Source of the DNA: an uncultured Coriobacteriaceae bacterium
GTDB lineage: Bacteria > Actinomycetota > Coriobacteriia > Coriobacteriales > Atopobiaceae
NCBI GenBank assembly: GCA_902777325.1
Contig: CACYTH010000010.1
Span: forward strand, 1 to 61,974
Direction: 5' to 3'
DNA: 61,974 nt
Shown here: positions 15,344 to 23,538 of the stretch, piece after piece
Layout of the letters: each line of letters begins with the position of its first letter
How positions within the stretch are numbered: the stretch's first letter is position 1
Made by a program: the position numbers and the translations under genes
Notes under the pieces: model-generated
Told to the model about the DNA's origin: nothing
Databases searched by the model: none
The model's input: the letters and a program-made list of their open reading frames with translations, nothing else

Positions 15344-15659
15344 GGCTTCTCCTAGACGATGGCACCTAGCCTGCATCCTAGCACGGGCGCGCCCGCGTGG
15401 GCCTGCGACGATTTGCAGTGTGTGGATTGTCGCAGCTAGCACGGGCACATAATTGTCAGCCCATGCCGTCTTTGCTAGGATGGGCAGGACGAACATCTGA
15501 CGGGAAGCACCCGAAAGAGCGTCTTAGCGATGCAACCTTGACGGCAAGGACACGTCCAAGCAAGAACGGCTGCGTTGACCCACAGTCTGCGCCTATGCCG
15601 TATTGCCGCCAAGCCTCACGCTGGGCGGCTTTCGTGTGTCTTAAGGGGGAACGGCAGAC
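15344..15659. other. Control region and leader of the nitrogenase-like/hyp operon
   Basis: This 316-nt gap has no gene. It contains an 11-nt direct repeat CTAGCACGGGC (15378-15388 and 15436-15446). It also has an inverted copy of CATCCTAGCA (15374-15383) as TGCTAGGATG (15473-15482), which covers the -10 box. A leader of about 170 nt follows, with two clear hairpins: CCTTG/CAAGG (15536-15549) and GCCGCC/GGCGGC (15605-15629), the latter followed by TTT. I could not match the leader to a riboswitch class I know. Confidence 0.6.
15453..15481 (+). promoter_or_regulatory. Promoter candidate of the nitrogenase-like/hyp operon
   Basis: TTGTCA (15453-15458) and TAGGAT (15476-15481) are separated by 17 bp, the best sigma-70-type promoter in this gap. 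The -10 lies within an inverted copy of an upstream motif (see the control region), consistent with repression or looping. Confidence 0.55.
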
Positions 15660-16415
15660 ATGCTCAAGATAGCCATCTATGGCAAGGGCGGTATCGGCAA
15701 GTCGACCATCACCAGCAACCTGGCGGCGGCCTTCGCGGTGCAGGGGCATCGCGTGATCCAGATCGGCTGCGACCCCAAGGCCGACTCGACCATCAACCTG
15801 CTGGGGGGAGAGCTGCTCCGCCCGGTGATGAGCTACCTGCGCGAGAACGACGCCGACCCCGAGAGCTTCGAGGAGATCTCGCGCGAGGGCTTCGGCGGTG
15901 TTCTCTGCATCGAGACGGGCGGGCCCACGCCCGGCCTCGGTTGCGCGGGCCGTGGCATCATCGCCACCTTCAACCTGCTCGAGGACCTGCGCCTCTTTGG
16001 GACCTGGAAGCCCGACGTGGTGCTCTACGACGTGCTGGGCGACGTGGTCTGCGGGGGATTTGCGGCTCCCATCCGCGAGGGCTATGCCGAGAAGGTGCTC
16101 ATCGTCACCTCTGGCGAGAAGATGGCCCTCTATGCGGCCAACAACATCCAGACGGCCGTGGCCAACTTCGAGGACCGTGGGTATGCGCGCGTGGCGGGCA
16201 TCGTGCTCAACCATCGCAACGTGCCCGACGAGTTCGAGAAGGTGCGGGCCTTCGCCGACGAGCATGGGCTGCCCATCGTGGCGCAGATCCCGCGCTCCGA
16301 CGACATCAACCGCTTTGAGGACGAGGGCAAGACGGTCATCGAGGGCGACCAGTCGCTTCCCGTGAGCGAGCGCTTCCTCGACCTCGCCCGCCGCCTCTGG
16401 GACGGTCAGGTGTAG
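15660..16415 (+). CDS. NifH-like ATP-dependent reductase
   Basis: The 251-residue protein is of the nitrogenase iron-protein family. It has the P-loop GKGGIGKST (residues 8-16), switch I CDPKADST (37-44), and the two cysteines that bridge the [4Fe-4S] cluster between subunits: Cys95 in PGLGCAGRG and Cys131 in GDVVCGGF. It should dimerise, bind one Fe-S cluster and pass electrons, driven by MgATP, to a component-1-type partner. It is shorter than NifH (about 290) and close in size to the nitrogenase-like groups. It is first in the operon; the next gene starts 2 nt after the stop. AAGGGGGA precedes the start. Physiological substrate unknown. Confidence 0.9.
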   Translation: MLKIAIYGKGGIGKSTITSNLAAAFAVQGHRVIQIGCDPKADSTINLLGGELLRPVMSYLRENDADPESFEEISREGFGGVLCIETGGPTPGLGCAGRGIIATFNLLEDLRLFGTWKPDVVLYDVLGDVVCGGFAAPIREGYAEKVLIVTSGEKMALYAANNIQTAVANFEDRGYARVAGIVLNHRNVPDEFEKVRAFADEHGLPIVAQIPRSDDINRFEDEGKTVIEGDQSLPVSERFLDLARRLWDGQV

Positions 16416-16417
16416 AG

Positions 16418-18817
16418 ATGAAACGCGAGGCGCGCTTCTTCACCACTGCCGAGCTCGCGGAGCGCGGCGTGGACAACCTTCCCGACGAGCTGGTCTCCAG
16501 CCGTCACCTCATCTACAGCTCGCCCGCGACGCTGGCGTTCAACTCGCCGGGCGCCGAGGGCTTTGGCGTCAAGCGCGCGGGCCTGGCCATCCCCGGCTCC
16601 ATCATGCTGGTGGTGGCGCCTGGCTGCTGCGGGCGCAACACCTCGCTCATCAGCCGCATCCCCGGCTACGAGAACCGCTTCTTCTACCTCAACATGGACG
16701 AGACGGACATCGTCACGGGACGGCACCTGCGCAAGATCCCGCAGGCGGTGCAGGAGGTGGTGGCGAGCCTCAGCGAGCGCCCCTCCGTGGTGATGATCTG
16801 CATCACCTGCGTGGACGCCCTTCTCGGCACCGACATGGAGCGCGTCTGTCGCCGCGCCGAGGAGCTTGCGGGCCTGCCCGTGAGGCCCTGCTACATGTAC
16901 GCGCTCACGCGCGAGGGGCGCCGCCCGCCCATGGTGCACGTGCGCCAGAGCCTCTACTCGCTCCTCGAGCCGCTGCCCAAGCGCGCGACCTCGGTCAACG
17001 TCATGGGCTTCTTCGCGCCGCTGATCGACGACTGCGAGCTCTACGACTACCTCCGCGGGGCTGGCGTGCGCACGGTGCGCGAGGTCTCGCGCTGCGCCGA
17101 CTTCGGCGAGTTCCTGCAGATGGCCGAGGCAAACTTCAACCTCGTGCTGCATCCGGAGGCGCGCTTTGCGGCGGCGGACCTGCAGGAGCGCCTGCAGATG
17201 CCCTCCATCGAGCTCACCCGCCTCTACCAGATCGACCGCCTGCACCGCCAGTACCAGGCCCTGGGCCAGGTGCTGGGCGTGAGCTTTGACGACACCGGGG
17301 ACATCGCCCGTGCCCAGGAGGCCATAGACGCCTTCTGCACCCGCTGGCCCAAGGCGCGCTTTGCGGTGGGGGAGTGCCTCAACGCCGATGCCTTCGAGCT
17401 CGCGCTCGCGCTCGTGCGGGCGGGCCTCGAGGTGCGCGAGGTCTTTGGCACCATCACGGGGGAGAACTTCGTGTGGCTGCGCCATCTGGCCGAGCTCTCC
17501 CCGGACACGCGCGTGTACTCCAACATGGAGCCCACTATGATCCACTACGACGCCGCGGACTGCCCGGTCGACGTCGCTCTGGGCAAGGACGCCGGCTGGT
17601 ATCACCCGGAGGCCGTCTGCCTGCCCTGGAACTCCGACGTGCAGCCCTATGGCTACGCAGGCGTGCGTCGCCTCTTTATGGAGCTCGCCCGTGCGATGGG
17701 CGAGACCGACCAAAAGGAACCGTCCCCAACGGTCGGGGAGGGCTCGCGCTTCCACATGCAGGCCGGTGCGGCGTCCGCCTCGCCGGCGCGGCGCGTGCGC
17801 GGGCTGCGCAAGTACCTGACGCCCTTCGCGCCCGACCAGTCCGGTGCCACGGCCGTGCTCTACGACCTCGGCGGCCTCGTGGTCATCTGCGACGCCGGCG
17901 GCTGCACGGGCAACATCTGCGGCTTTGACGAGCCGCGCTGGACAACCGGCCGGAGCGCCATCTTCAGCGCGGGCCTGCGCGACATGGACGCCATCATGGG
18001 CCGCGACGACAAGCTCGTGGGGGAGCTTGCCGATGCGGTCGGCAAGATGGACGTGCGCTTTGCCGCGGTGGTGGGCACGCCGGTGCCCTCCGTCATCGCC
18101 ACGGACTACCGGGCCCTTCGCCGCATGAGCGAGCGCAGGGGCGGCATTCCCACCATAACCATCGACACCACCGGCATGGAACTCTACGACGTGGGTGCCG
18201 AGAAGGCCTACCGCGAGCTCATGGGCCGCTTTGCCACCGAGGCCCTGCCCGTCGAGGCGGGACGCGTGGGCGTGCTCGGCGCAAATCCGCTCGATCTGGG
18301 CACGACCTCCGCGGAGCGCCTGCGCGAGCTGGTGCCGGGAGCCGTCTGCTACGGGATGGGGTCCACCTTCGAGGATGTGTGCCACGCCTCCGCCGCCGAG
18401 CACAACCTCGTGGTGGCGCCCTCCGGCCTTGCCGCGGCGCGCCTGCTCGAGGAGCGCTTTGGCACGCCCTACGAGGTCCGCAACCCCCTGGCGGCAGAGC
18501 TCGCCCGCGACATTGACGTCGCCGGCAAGAGCGTGCTCGTCGTCGACCAGCAGGTGAGCGCCAACACGCTGCGCGAGGAGCTGCTCGCCCGCGGAGCGGT
18601 GCGGGTCACCTGCGCCACCTGGTTCATGCTTAAGCGCGAGCTCTCCGAGCCGGACGACGTGCGCCTAGCGGAGGAGGGGGACCTCACCGAGCTTGTGGCG
18701 CAGGGCGGCTTTGACGTGATCGTCAGCGACCGCACGGTCTGGCCGCTGGTCGAAGGCCATGTGCAGACCCTCGTGGACGTGCCGCAGTTTGCCGTCTCCG
18801 GAAGGATGGGGGCATGA
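16418..18817 (+). CDS. Fusion of two nitrogenase component-1-like modules
   Basis: The 799-residue protein joins two NifD/NifK-like modules. Module 1 (about 1-427) has APGCCGRN (Cys70/71) and ICITCVDALLGTD (Cys128, Cys131), matching the P-cluster-type cysteines before the LIGDD-like loop. A proline/serine/glycine linker follows (about 428-465). Module 2 (about 465-799) has CDAGGCTGNICG (Cys491, 496, 501) like the GPxGC motif, but the position of the third cysteine reads AVVGTPVPSVIATD, so it is lost. The two modules correspond in order and sequence to the separate proteins at 23539 and 24843. It overlaps hypF by ATGA. Likely a partner of the NifH-like protein; catalyst or scaffold is open. 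Confidence 0.88.
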   Translation: MKREARFFTTAELAERGVDNLPDELVSSRHLIYSSPATLAFNSPGAEGFGVKRAGLAIPGSIMLVVAPGCCGRNTSLISRIPGYENRFFYLNMDETDIVTGRHLRKIPQAVQEVVASLSERPSVVMICITCVDALLGTDMERVCRRAEELAGLPVRPCYMYALTREGRRPPMVHVRQSLYSLLEPLPKRATSVNVMGFFAPLIDDCELYDYLRGAGVRTVREVSRCADFGEFLQMAEANFNLVLHPEARFAAADLQERLQMPSIELTRLYQIDRLHRQYQALGQVLGVSFDDTGDIARAQEAIDAFCTRWPKARFAVGECLNADAFELALALVRAGLEVREVFGTITGENFVWLRHLAELSPDTRVYSNMEPTMIHYDAADCPVDVALGKDAGWYHPEAVCLPWNSDVQPYGYAGVRRLFMELARAMGETDQKEPSPTVGEGSRFHMQAGAASASPARRVRGLRKYLTPFAPDQSGATAVLYDLGGLVVICDAGGCTGNICGFDEPRWTTGRSAIFSAGLRDMDAIMGRDDKLVGELADAVGKMDVRFAAVVGTPVPSVIATDYRALRRMSERRGGIPTITIDTTGMELYDVGAEKAYRELMGRFATEALPVEAGRVGVLGANPLDLGTTSAERLRELVPGAVCYGMGSTFEDVCHASAAEHNLVVAPSGLAAARLLEERFGTPYEVRNPLAAELARDIDVAGKSVLVVDQQVSANTLREELLARGAVRVTCATWFMLKRELSEPDDVRLAEEGDLTELVAQGGFDVIVSDRTVWPLVEGHVQTLVDVPQFAVSGRMGA

Positions 18818-21156
18818 TGAGCGAGACCAGGCGCATACGCGTGTATGGCATCGTGCAGGGCGTGGGCTTCAGGCCGACGGTCGACCGCCACGCCACCACG
18901 GCGGGCATCGCGGGCACCGTCTGCAACAAGGGTCCCTACGTGGAGATCTACGCCCAGGGCAGCTCCGGGCAGATCGACCGCTTCGTCGACCTCATGCGCA
19001 CCCAGCCTCCCAGGCGGGCCACCATCCTCAAGATCGACGTCAAGCCGGCGCCGGATGCGCCTGACTACGAGGGCTTCTCCATCGTGGAGAGCGAGCGCAC
19101 CAAGGGAGAGATCTTCATCTCGCCCGACATCGCCATCTGCGACGACTGCAAGCGCGAGCTCTACGACCCCAGCGACCGCCGCTACCTGCATCCCTTCATC
19201 AACTGCACCTGCTGCGGGCCGCGCCTGACCATTCTGGAGAGCCTGCCCTACGACCGCGAGCGCACCAGCATGAAGGCGTTCCCGATGTGCCCCACCTGCG
19301 CAGAGGAGTACTACAGCCCCGCCAGCAGACGCTATGACGCCCAACCGGTCTGCTGCAACGACTGCGGTCCCGAGGAGTACCTGCTCGACCGTCCCGAGCG
19401 CGGGCATGCCGCCATCACCGAGGCGCGCCGCGTCATCGCGGCGGGCGGAATCGTGGCGGTCAAGGGCATCGGCGGCTTCCACCTGTGCTGCGACGCCACC
19501 AACCCCGCGGCGGTGGAGCTGCTGCGTGCGCGCAAGAGGCGCCCTGGCAAGCCCTTTGCCGTGATGGCGCGCGACCTCGCCGTCGCGGAGCGCGAGTGCG
19601 TGGTGAGCGAGGAGGCACGGGAGCTGCTCGACGGGCACCAGAAGCCCATCGTGCTTCTCCCCAAGCGCGCGGGCGGGCTTGTGTGCGAGGAGTGCTCGCC
19701 CGGCAATCCCAAGCAGGGCGTCATGCTGCCCTACGCGCCGCTGCAGCTGCTGCTCTTTGCCTACGACGACGAGGTGGTCATGCCCGACTGCCTGGTGATG
19801 ACGAGCGCAAACGAGAGCGGCGCGCCCATCTGCCGCGATGACGACGAGGCGCGCTCGGAGCTCGGGCCGCTCTGCGACGCGATCCTGAGCCACAACCGCA
19901 TCATCCGCACCCGTTGCGACGACACTGTGACCGACCTCTTTGAGGGCAAGCCCTACATGGTCCGTCGCTCGCGAGGCTGGGCGCCCCTGCCGCTCATGCT
20001 CTCCGGCGGGAGCTACCCGCAGGTGCTGGCCATCGGCGGCGAGCTCAAGAACACCTTCTGCCTGGCCTCGGGCGAGCTCTTCTACCCGTCCTCCTACGTG
20101 GGAGACCTCTCCGACGTGCGCACGGTCGCCGCCCTGCAGGAGACGGTCGGGCGCTTCGAATCGCTCCTGGAGCTCGAGCCCACGGCCATCGCCTGCGACC
20201 TGCATCCGCTCTACAACTCAACGCGCGTGGCGGAGGAGCTTGCCGCCGAGCGCGGGGTGCCCGTGGTGCGCGTGCAACACCACTACGCGCACGTGGTCTC
20301 GTGCATGGCCGAGAACGACGTGGCGGACCCCGTCATCGGCGTCTCGTTTGACGGCACGGGCTACGGCGAGGATGGCAGCATCTGGGGCGGCGAGATTCTC
20401 CTCAGCGACTACCGGGGCTTCGAGCGCCTGGGCCATATCGCGCCCTTCATGCAGGCAGGCGGGGACCTTTCCGCGCGCGAGGGCTGGCGCGTGGCGCTTG
20501 ACATGCTGCGCGAGGTGCGCGGCAATGCCGACATGGCACGCGACGATGCTCTCAGGCTGGGGATCTGCGACGAGGGCGAGGCGCGCGTGGTGCTTGCCAT
20601 GCTCGAGCGGGGCATCAATGCCGTTGCCTCCACGAGTGCGGGACGGCTCTTTGACGCCGTGAGCGCGGTGCTCTCCGTGCGCAGGGCCTCGGGCTACGAG
20701 GGCGAGGCGGCGACCAACCTGCAGTTTGCCGCCGAGCGCTGCCCAGAGGACGCGCGGCCCGAGCGCTTCTTTGCGCCAGGCGACGAGCTGGTGCGTGCTG
20801 GCGCCGACGGCCCCTTCGTGCTCGCGACCGACACGCTCTTTGCGCGCATCGCCGGCGCCCGCCTTGCCGGTGGGCAGGCGGAGGAGCTTGCCTACGCCTT
20901 CCACCTGGGCCTCTCGGAGCTCGTGGTGGCGGCCTGCGAGCGGGCGCGCGAGACTGCGGGCGTGACCACGGTCGCGCTGACAGGTGGGTGCTACCAGAAC
21001 CAGCTGCTGCTCGAGCTCTCCGCACGCGCGCTGTGCGAGCGGGGCTTTGTGGTGCTCACGCACGGCATGGTGCCGCCCAACGACGGGGGCATCGCGCTGG
21101 GGCAGGCGGTTGTGGCCGCCACGCAGATGCGTGACGGCACCCTGACGAGAAACTAG
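18814..21156 (+). CDS. hypF: HypF carbamoyltransferase (hydrogenase maturation)
   Basis: The 780-residue protein has the full HypF domain order. An acylphosphatase domain (VYGIVQGVGFRPTV, residues 10-23) comes first. Two zinc fingers follow (CDDC...CTCC and CPTC...CCNDC, about 110-185), then a YrdC-like domain (about 200-380) and a Kae1-like C-terminal domain (RVQHHYAHVVSCMAEN, then GVSFDGTGYGEDGSIWGGE). It makes carbamoyl-adenylate from carbamoyl phosphate and transfers the carbamoyl group to the C-terminal cysteine of HypE, the source of cyanide ligands. The gene overlaps the component-1 fusion by 4 nt. No domain is missing. Confidence 0.96.
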   Translation: MMSETRRIRVYGIVQGVGFRPTVDRHATTAGIAGTVCNKGPYVEIYAQGSSGQIDRFVDLMRTQPPRRATILKIDVKPAPDAPDYEGFSIVESERTKGEIFISPDIAICDDCKRELYDPSDRRYLHPFINCTCCGPRLTILESLPYDRERTSMKAFPMCPTCAEEYYSPASRRYDAQPVCCNDCGPEEYLLDRPERGHAAITEARRVIAAGGIVAVKGIGGFHLCCDATNPAAVELLRARKRRPGKPFAVMARDLAVAERECVVSEEARELLDGHQKPIVLLPKRAGGLVCEECSPGNPKQGVMLPYAPLQLLLFAYDDEVVMPDCLVMTSANESGAPICRDDDEARSELGPLCDAILSHNRIIRTRCDDTVTDLFEGKPYMVRRSRGWAPLPLMLSGGSYPQVLAIGGELKNTFCLASGELFYPSSYVGDLSDVRTVAALQETVGRFESLLELEPTAIACDLHPLYNSTRVAEELAAERGVPVVRVQHHYAHVVSCMAENDVADPVIGVSFDGTGYGEDGSIWGGEILLSDYRGFERLGHIAPFMQAGGDLSAREGWRVALDMLREVRGNADMARDDALRLGICDEGEARVVLAMLERGINAVASTSAGRLFDAVSAVLSVRRASGYEGEAATNLQFAAERCPEDARPERFFAPGDELVRAGADGPFVLATDTLFARIAGARLAGGQAEELAYAFHLGLSELVVAACERARETAGVTTVALTGGCYQNQLLLELSARALCERGFVVLTHGMVPPNDGGIALGQAVVAATQMRDGTLTRN

Positions 21157-21200
21157 GCGGGGCGAGAGCCCTCGACCCGCTGTGACGAATGGAGTTTGAC

Positions 21201-21413
21201 ATGTGTGTGGGACTTTCGGCCAAGGTGGTGCGCATCGCCGACGGCATGGCCATGGTGGATGCCTCGGGCGCCAAGCGCGAGATATCCGTCCAGCTGCTCA
21301 ATGACGTCGAGCCCGGCGACTACGTGATGGTGCATGCGGGCATCGCCATCGCCAAGATCACCGACGAGGACGAGCACGAGACCGACGAGCTCATGGAGGG
21401 GCTGCTGGCATGA
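21201..21413 (+). CDS. hypC: HypC/HybG chaperone (hydrogenase maturation)
   Basis: The 70-residue protein begins MCVGLSAKVV, with the essential Cys2 of HypC. The beta-barrel core follows (GDYVMVHAGIAIAKI) and an acidic C-terminus (DEDEHETDELMEGLLA). HypC carries iron and works with HypD as the scaffold on which Fe(CN)2CO is built, and delivers it to a target apoprotein. The start at 21201 has GGAG 6 nt upstream; an ATG 12 nt earlier would bury the functional cysteine. It overlaps hypD by ATGA. Confidence 0.95.
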   Translation: MCVGLSAKVVRIADGMAMVDASGAKREISVQLLNDVEPGDYVMVHAGIAIAKITDEDEHETDELMEGLLA

Positions 21414-22462
21414 GTGAGGCTAAGGGCAAGACCGCTGCCCAGGTGCTGGCCGACTACGACGGCCCGCACCTGCGCATCATGGAGGTGTGCGGCACGCACA
21501 CCCACGAGATCTTCCGCCTGGGCATCCGCAAGCTGCTGCCGCCACAGGTGGACCTCATCAGCGGGCCGGGGTGTCCGGTCTGCGTGACACAGGTCGGCTT
21601 TATCGACGAGGCGCTGTGGCTCGCCGACCAGGGCGTGACCATCACCACCTTCGGCGACCTGGTGCGCGTGCCTGGCACCACGCGCAGCCTCGCCTCGGCG
21701 CGCGCAGAGGGTGCCCGCGTGCAGGTGGTCTACTCGCCGCTTGACGCGCTGGACTACGCAAAGGCCCATCCCGAGGAGCAGGTGTGCTTCCTCTCTGTCG
21801 GCTTCGAGACCACGGTGCCGGCGTCGTGCCTGGCGGTCGACCAGGCGCTCGCCCAGGGCGTGGACAACTTCTCGCTGCTCGTGGCCAACAAGACCATGCC
21901 CAACGCCTATGCGGCGCTCAAGGACAGCGCGGACGTCTTTCTGTATCCCGGCCACGTGCACGCCATCACCGGAACGGGCCTCTGCGAGGATCTCGTGGAG
22001 CAGGGCGTGAGCGGCGTGCTGGCGGGCTTCACGGCAAAGGAGCTGCTCACGGCCCTGGCCGTGGCGGTGACCAAGGCTCAGGAGGGCAAGCCCTTCTTTG
22101 TCAACGCCTATCCGCGCGTGGTCAAGCCCGAGGGAACGCCCGCTGCGGTGGAGCTCATCGAGCGCGTGATGGAGCCCTGCGACACCGAGTGGCGCGGCCT
22201 GGGCGTCATCCCGCAGTCTGGCCTCAGGCTGCGCGAGGCCTATGCGGCCCACGACGCGCGCAAGAAGTTCGACATGCCCCACATCGAGGGCAAGGCAAAC
22301 CCGGCCTGCCGCTGCGGCGAGGTGCTCCAGGGCCACTGCAAGCCCTCGGACTGCCCGCTCTTTGGCAAGGTGTGCACGCCTCAGAGCCCGGTGGGGGCCT
22401 GCATGGTGTCGGGAGAAGGGGCCTGCTCGGCCTACTACCAGTACGGAGGTGACCTGCTGTGA
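21410..22462 (+). CDS. hypD: HypD Fe-S scaffold (hydrogenase maturation)
   Basis: The 350-residue protein has the conserved cysteines: VCGTHTHE (Cys27), GPGCPVCVT (Cys55, Cys58), and the C-terminal [4Fe-4S] cluster region with CRCGEVLQGHCKPSDCPLF and GACMVSGEGAC. HypD with HypC receives cyanide from HypE and assembles the Fe(CN)2CO unit. The start codon overlaps the hypC stop, and its stop overlaps the hypE GTG (GTGA), so the three are translationally coupled. Confidence 0.96.
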   Translation: MSEAKGKTAAQVLADYDGPHLRIMEVCGTHTHEIFRLGIRKLLPPQVDLISGPGCPVCVTQVGFIDEALWLADQGVTITTFGDLVRVPGTTRSLASARAEGARVQVVYSPLDALDYAKAHPEEQVCFLSVGFETTVPASCLAVDQALAQGVDNFSLLVANKTMPNAYAALKDSADVFLYPGHVHAITGTGLCEDLVEQGVSGVLAGFTAKELLTALAVAVTKAQEGKPFFVNAYPRVVKPEGTPAAVELIERVMEPCDTEWRGLGVIPQSGLRLREAYAAHDARKKFDMPHIEGKANPACRCGEVLQGHCKPSDCPLFGKVCTPQSPVGACMVSGEGACSAYYQYGGDLL

Positions 22463-23472
22463 CGGAGGTTTCCGGCAAGGTGACGCTGGCCATGGGTGCC
22501 GGCGGAAAGCAGACGGCAAAGCTGATCGACGAGGTGTTTGCCGCACGGTTCGCAAGCCCGCTTCTGACGGCGGACGACGCGGCGGTTCTCGAGCCGCCCC
22601 GCGGGCGCATGGCCATGTCGACCGACGGCTTCATCGTGAGCCCGTCGTTCTTCCCGGGTGGCAACATCGGCAAGCTCTCCATTTGCGGCACGGTCAACGA
22701 TCTCGCCTGCATGGGTGCTCGGCCGCTGTACCTGACCTGCGGCTTCGTCATCGAGGAGGGCTACCCGCTGGACAAGCTCGCCCAGATCGCCCAGGCCATG
22801 GCAGACACCGCGGCCTCCTGCGGCGTGACGCTGGTGGCCGGTGACACCAAGGTGGCCGGCAAGGGCCAGGTCGACGGCGTGTTCATCACCACCACGGGCG
22901 TGGGCGAGATCGTGGAGGGCGCCGCTCCCGCCGGCGCCAAGGCCCGCCCGGGCGACGCCATCATCGTGACTGGTGACGTGGGCCGCCATGGCTGCACCAT
23001 CCTGCTGGCCCGCGACGACTTTGGCATCGAGGCGGACGTGACGAGCGACTGTGCCCCGCTGTGGGACAGCGTCAAGGCCATGCTCGACGTGACCGACGAC
23101 ATCCACGTGATCCGCGACGCCACGCGTGGCGGCGTGGGCACGGTGCTCTACGAGATCGCCTCGCAGAGCGGCGTGGGAGTGCGCCTGGATGCCGCGAGCG
23201 TGCCCGTGGACCCCGCCGTGCACGGTGTCTGCAGCATGCTCGGCCTGGAGCCGCTCTACCTGGCCTGCGAGGGACGCCTCGTGGTCATCGCGCCCAAGGA
23301 GCAGGCTCCCGCACTGGTGGAGGCGCTGCGCGCCTGCCCCAACTCCGGTGGCGCCGCCATCATCGGCGAGGTGACCGACGACCGTCCCGGCTGGGTGGTC
23401 ATGCGCACCGAGATCGGTGCCGAGACGCTTCTGCCCCAGCCTGGCGGCGAGCTGCTCCCGCGCATCTGCTAG
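22459..23472 (+). CDS. hypE: HypE, cyanide-forming dehydratase (hydrogenase maturation)
   Basis: The 337-residue PurM/AIR-synthase-like protein ends in PRIC, the conserved C-terminal cysteine that HypF carbamoylates and HypE dehydrates with ATP to thiocyanate. Family motifs include TDGFIVSPSFFPGGNIGKLS and DATRGGVGTVLYEIA. The GTG start has GGAGG 9 nt upstream. The next gene begins 66 nt downstream with its own good ribosome site, the largest internal gap of the operon. Confidence 0.96.
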   Translation: MTEVSGKVTLAMGAGGKQTAKLIDEVFAARFASPLLTADDAAVLEPPRGRMAMSTDGFIVSPSFFPGGNIGKLSICGTVNDLACMGARPLYLTCGFVIEEGYPLDKLAQIAQAMADTAASCGVTLVAGDTKVAGKGQVDGVFITTTGVGEIVEGAAPAGAKARPGDAIIVTGDVGRHGCTILLARDDFGIEADVTSDCAPLWDSVKAMLDVTDDIHVIRDATRGGVGTVLYEIASQSGVGVRLDAASVPVDPAVHGVCSMLGLEPLYLACEGRLVVIAPKEQAPALVEALRACPNSGGAAIIGEVTDDRPGWVVMRTEIGAETLLPQPGGELLPRIC

Positions 23473-23538
23473 GGGAGAAGGCGCTCCTCGTCCCGTACGA
23501 CCGTCTCGGCTTATCCGCTCCACAGGGAGGTGACAGAC

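Noticed and set aside
15482..15659. Cobalamin, Moco or NiCo riboswitch in the leader of the nitrogenase-like operon
   Set aside because: I could not find the conserved cores of these classes by eye (for example no B12 box). The leader is kept only as an unassigned structured region.
16406..20205. Long minus-strand open frames opposite the component-1 fusion and hypF (665 and 578 codons)
   Set aside because: They follow from the G/C-ending codons of the plus-strand genes, have low-complexity His/Arg/Gly/Ala composition and no recognisable domain, and the plus-strand frames are clear family members.
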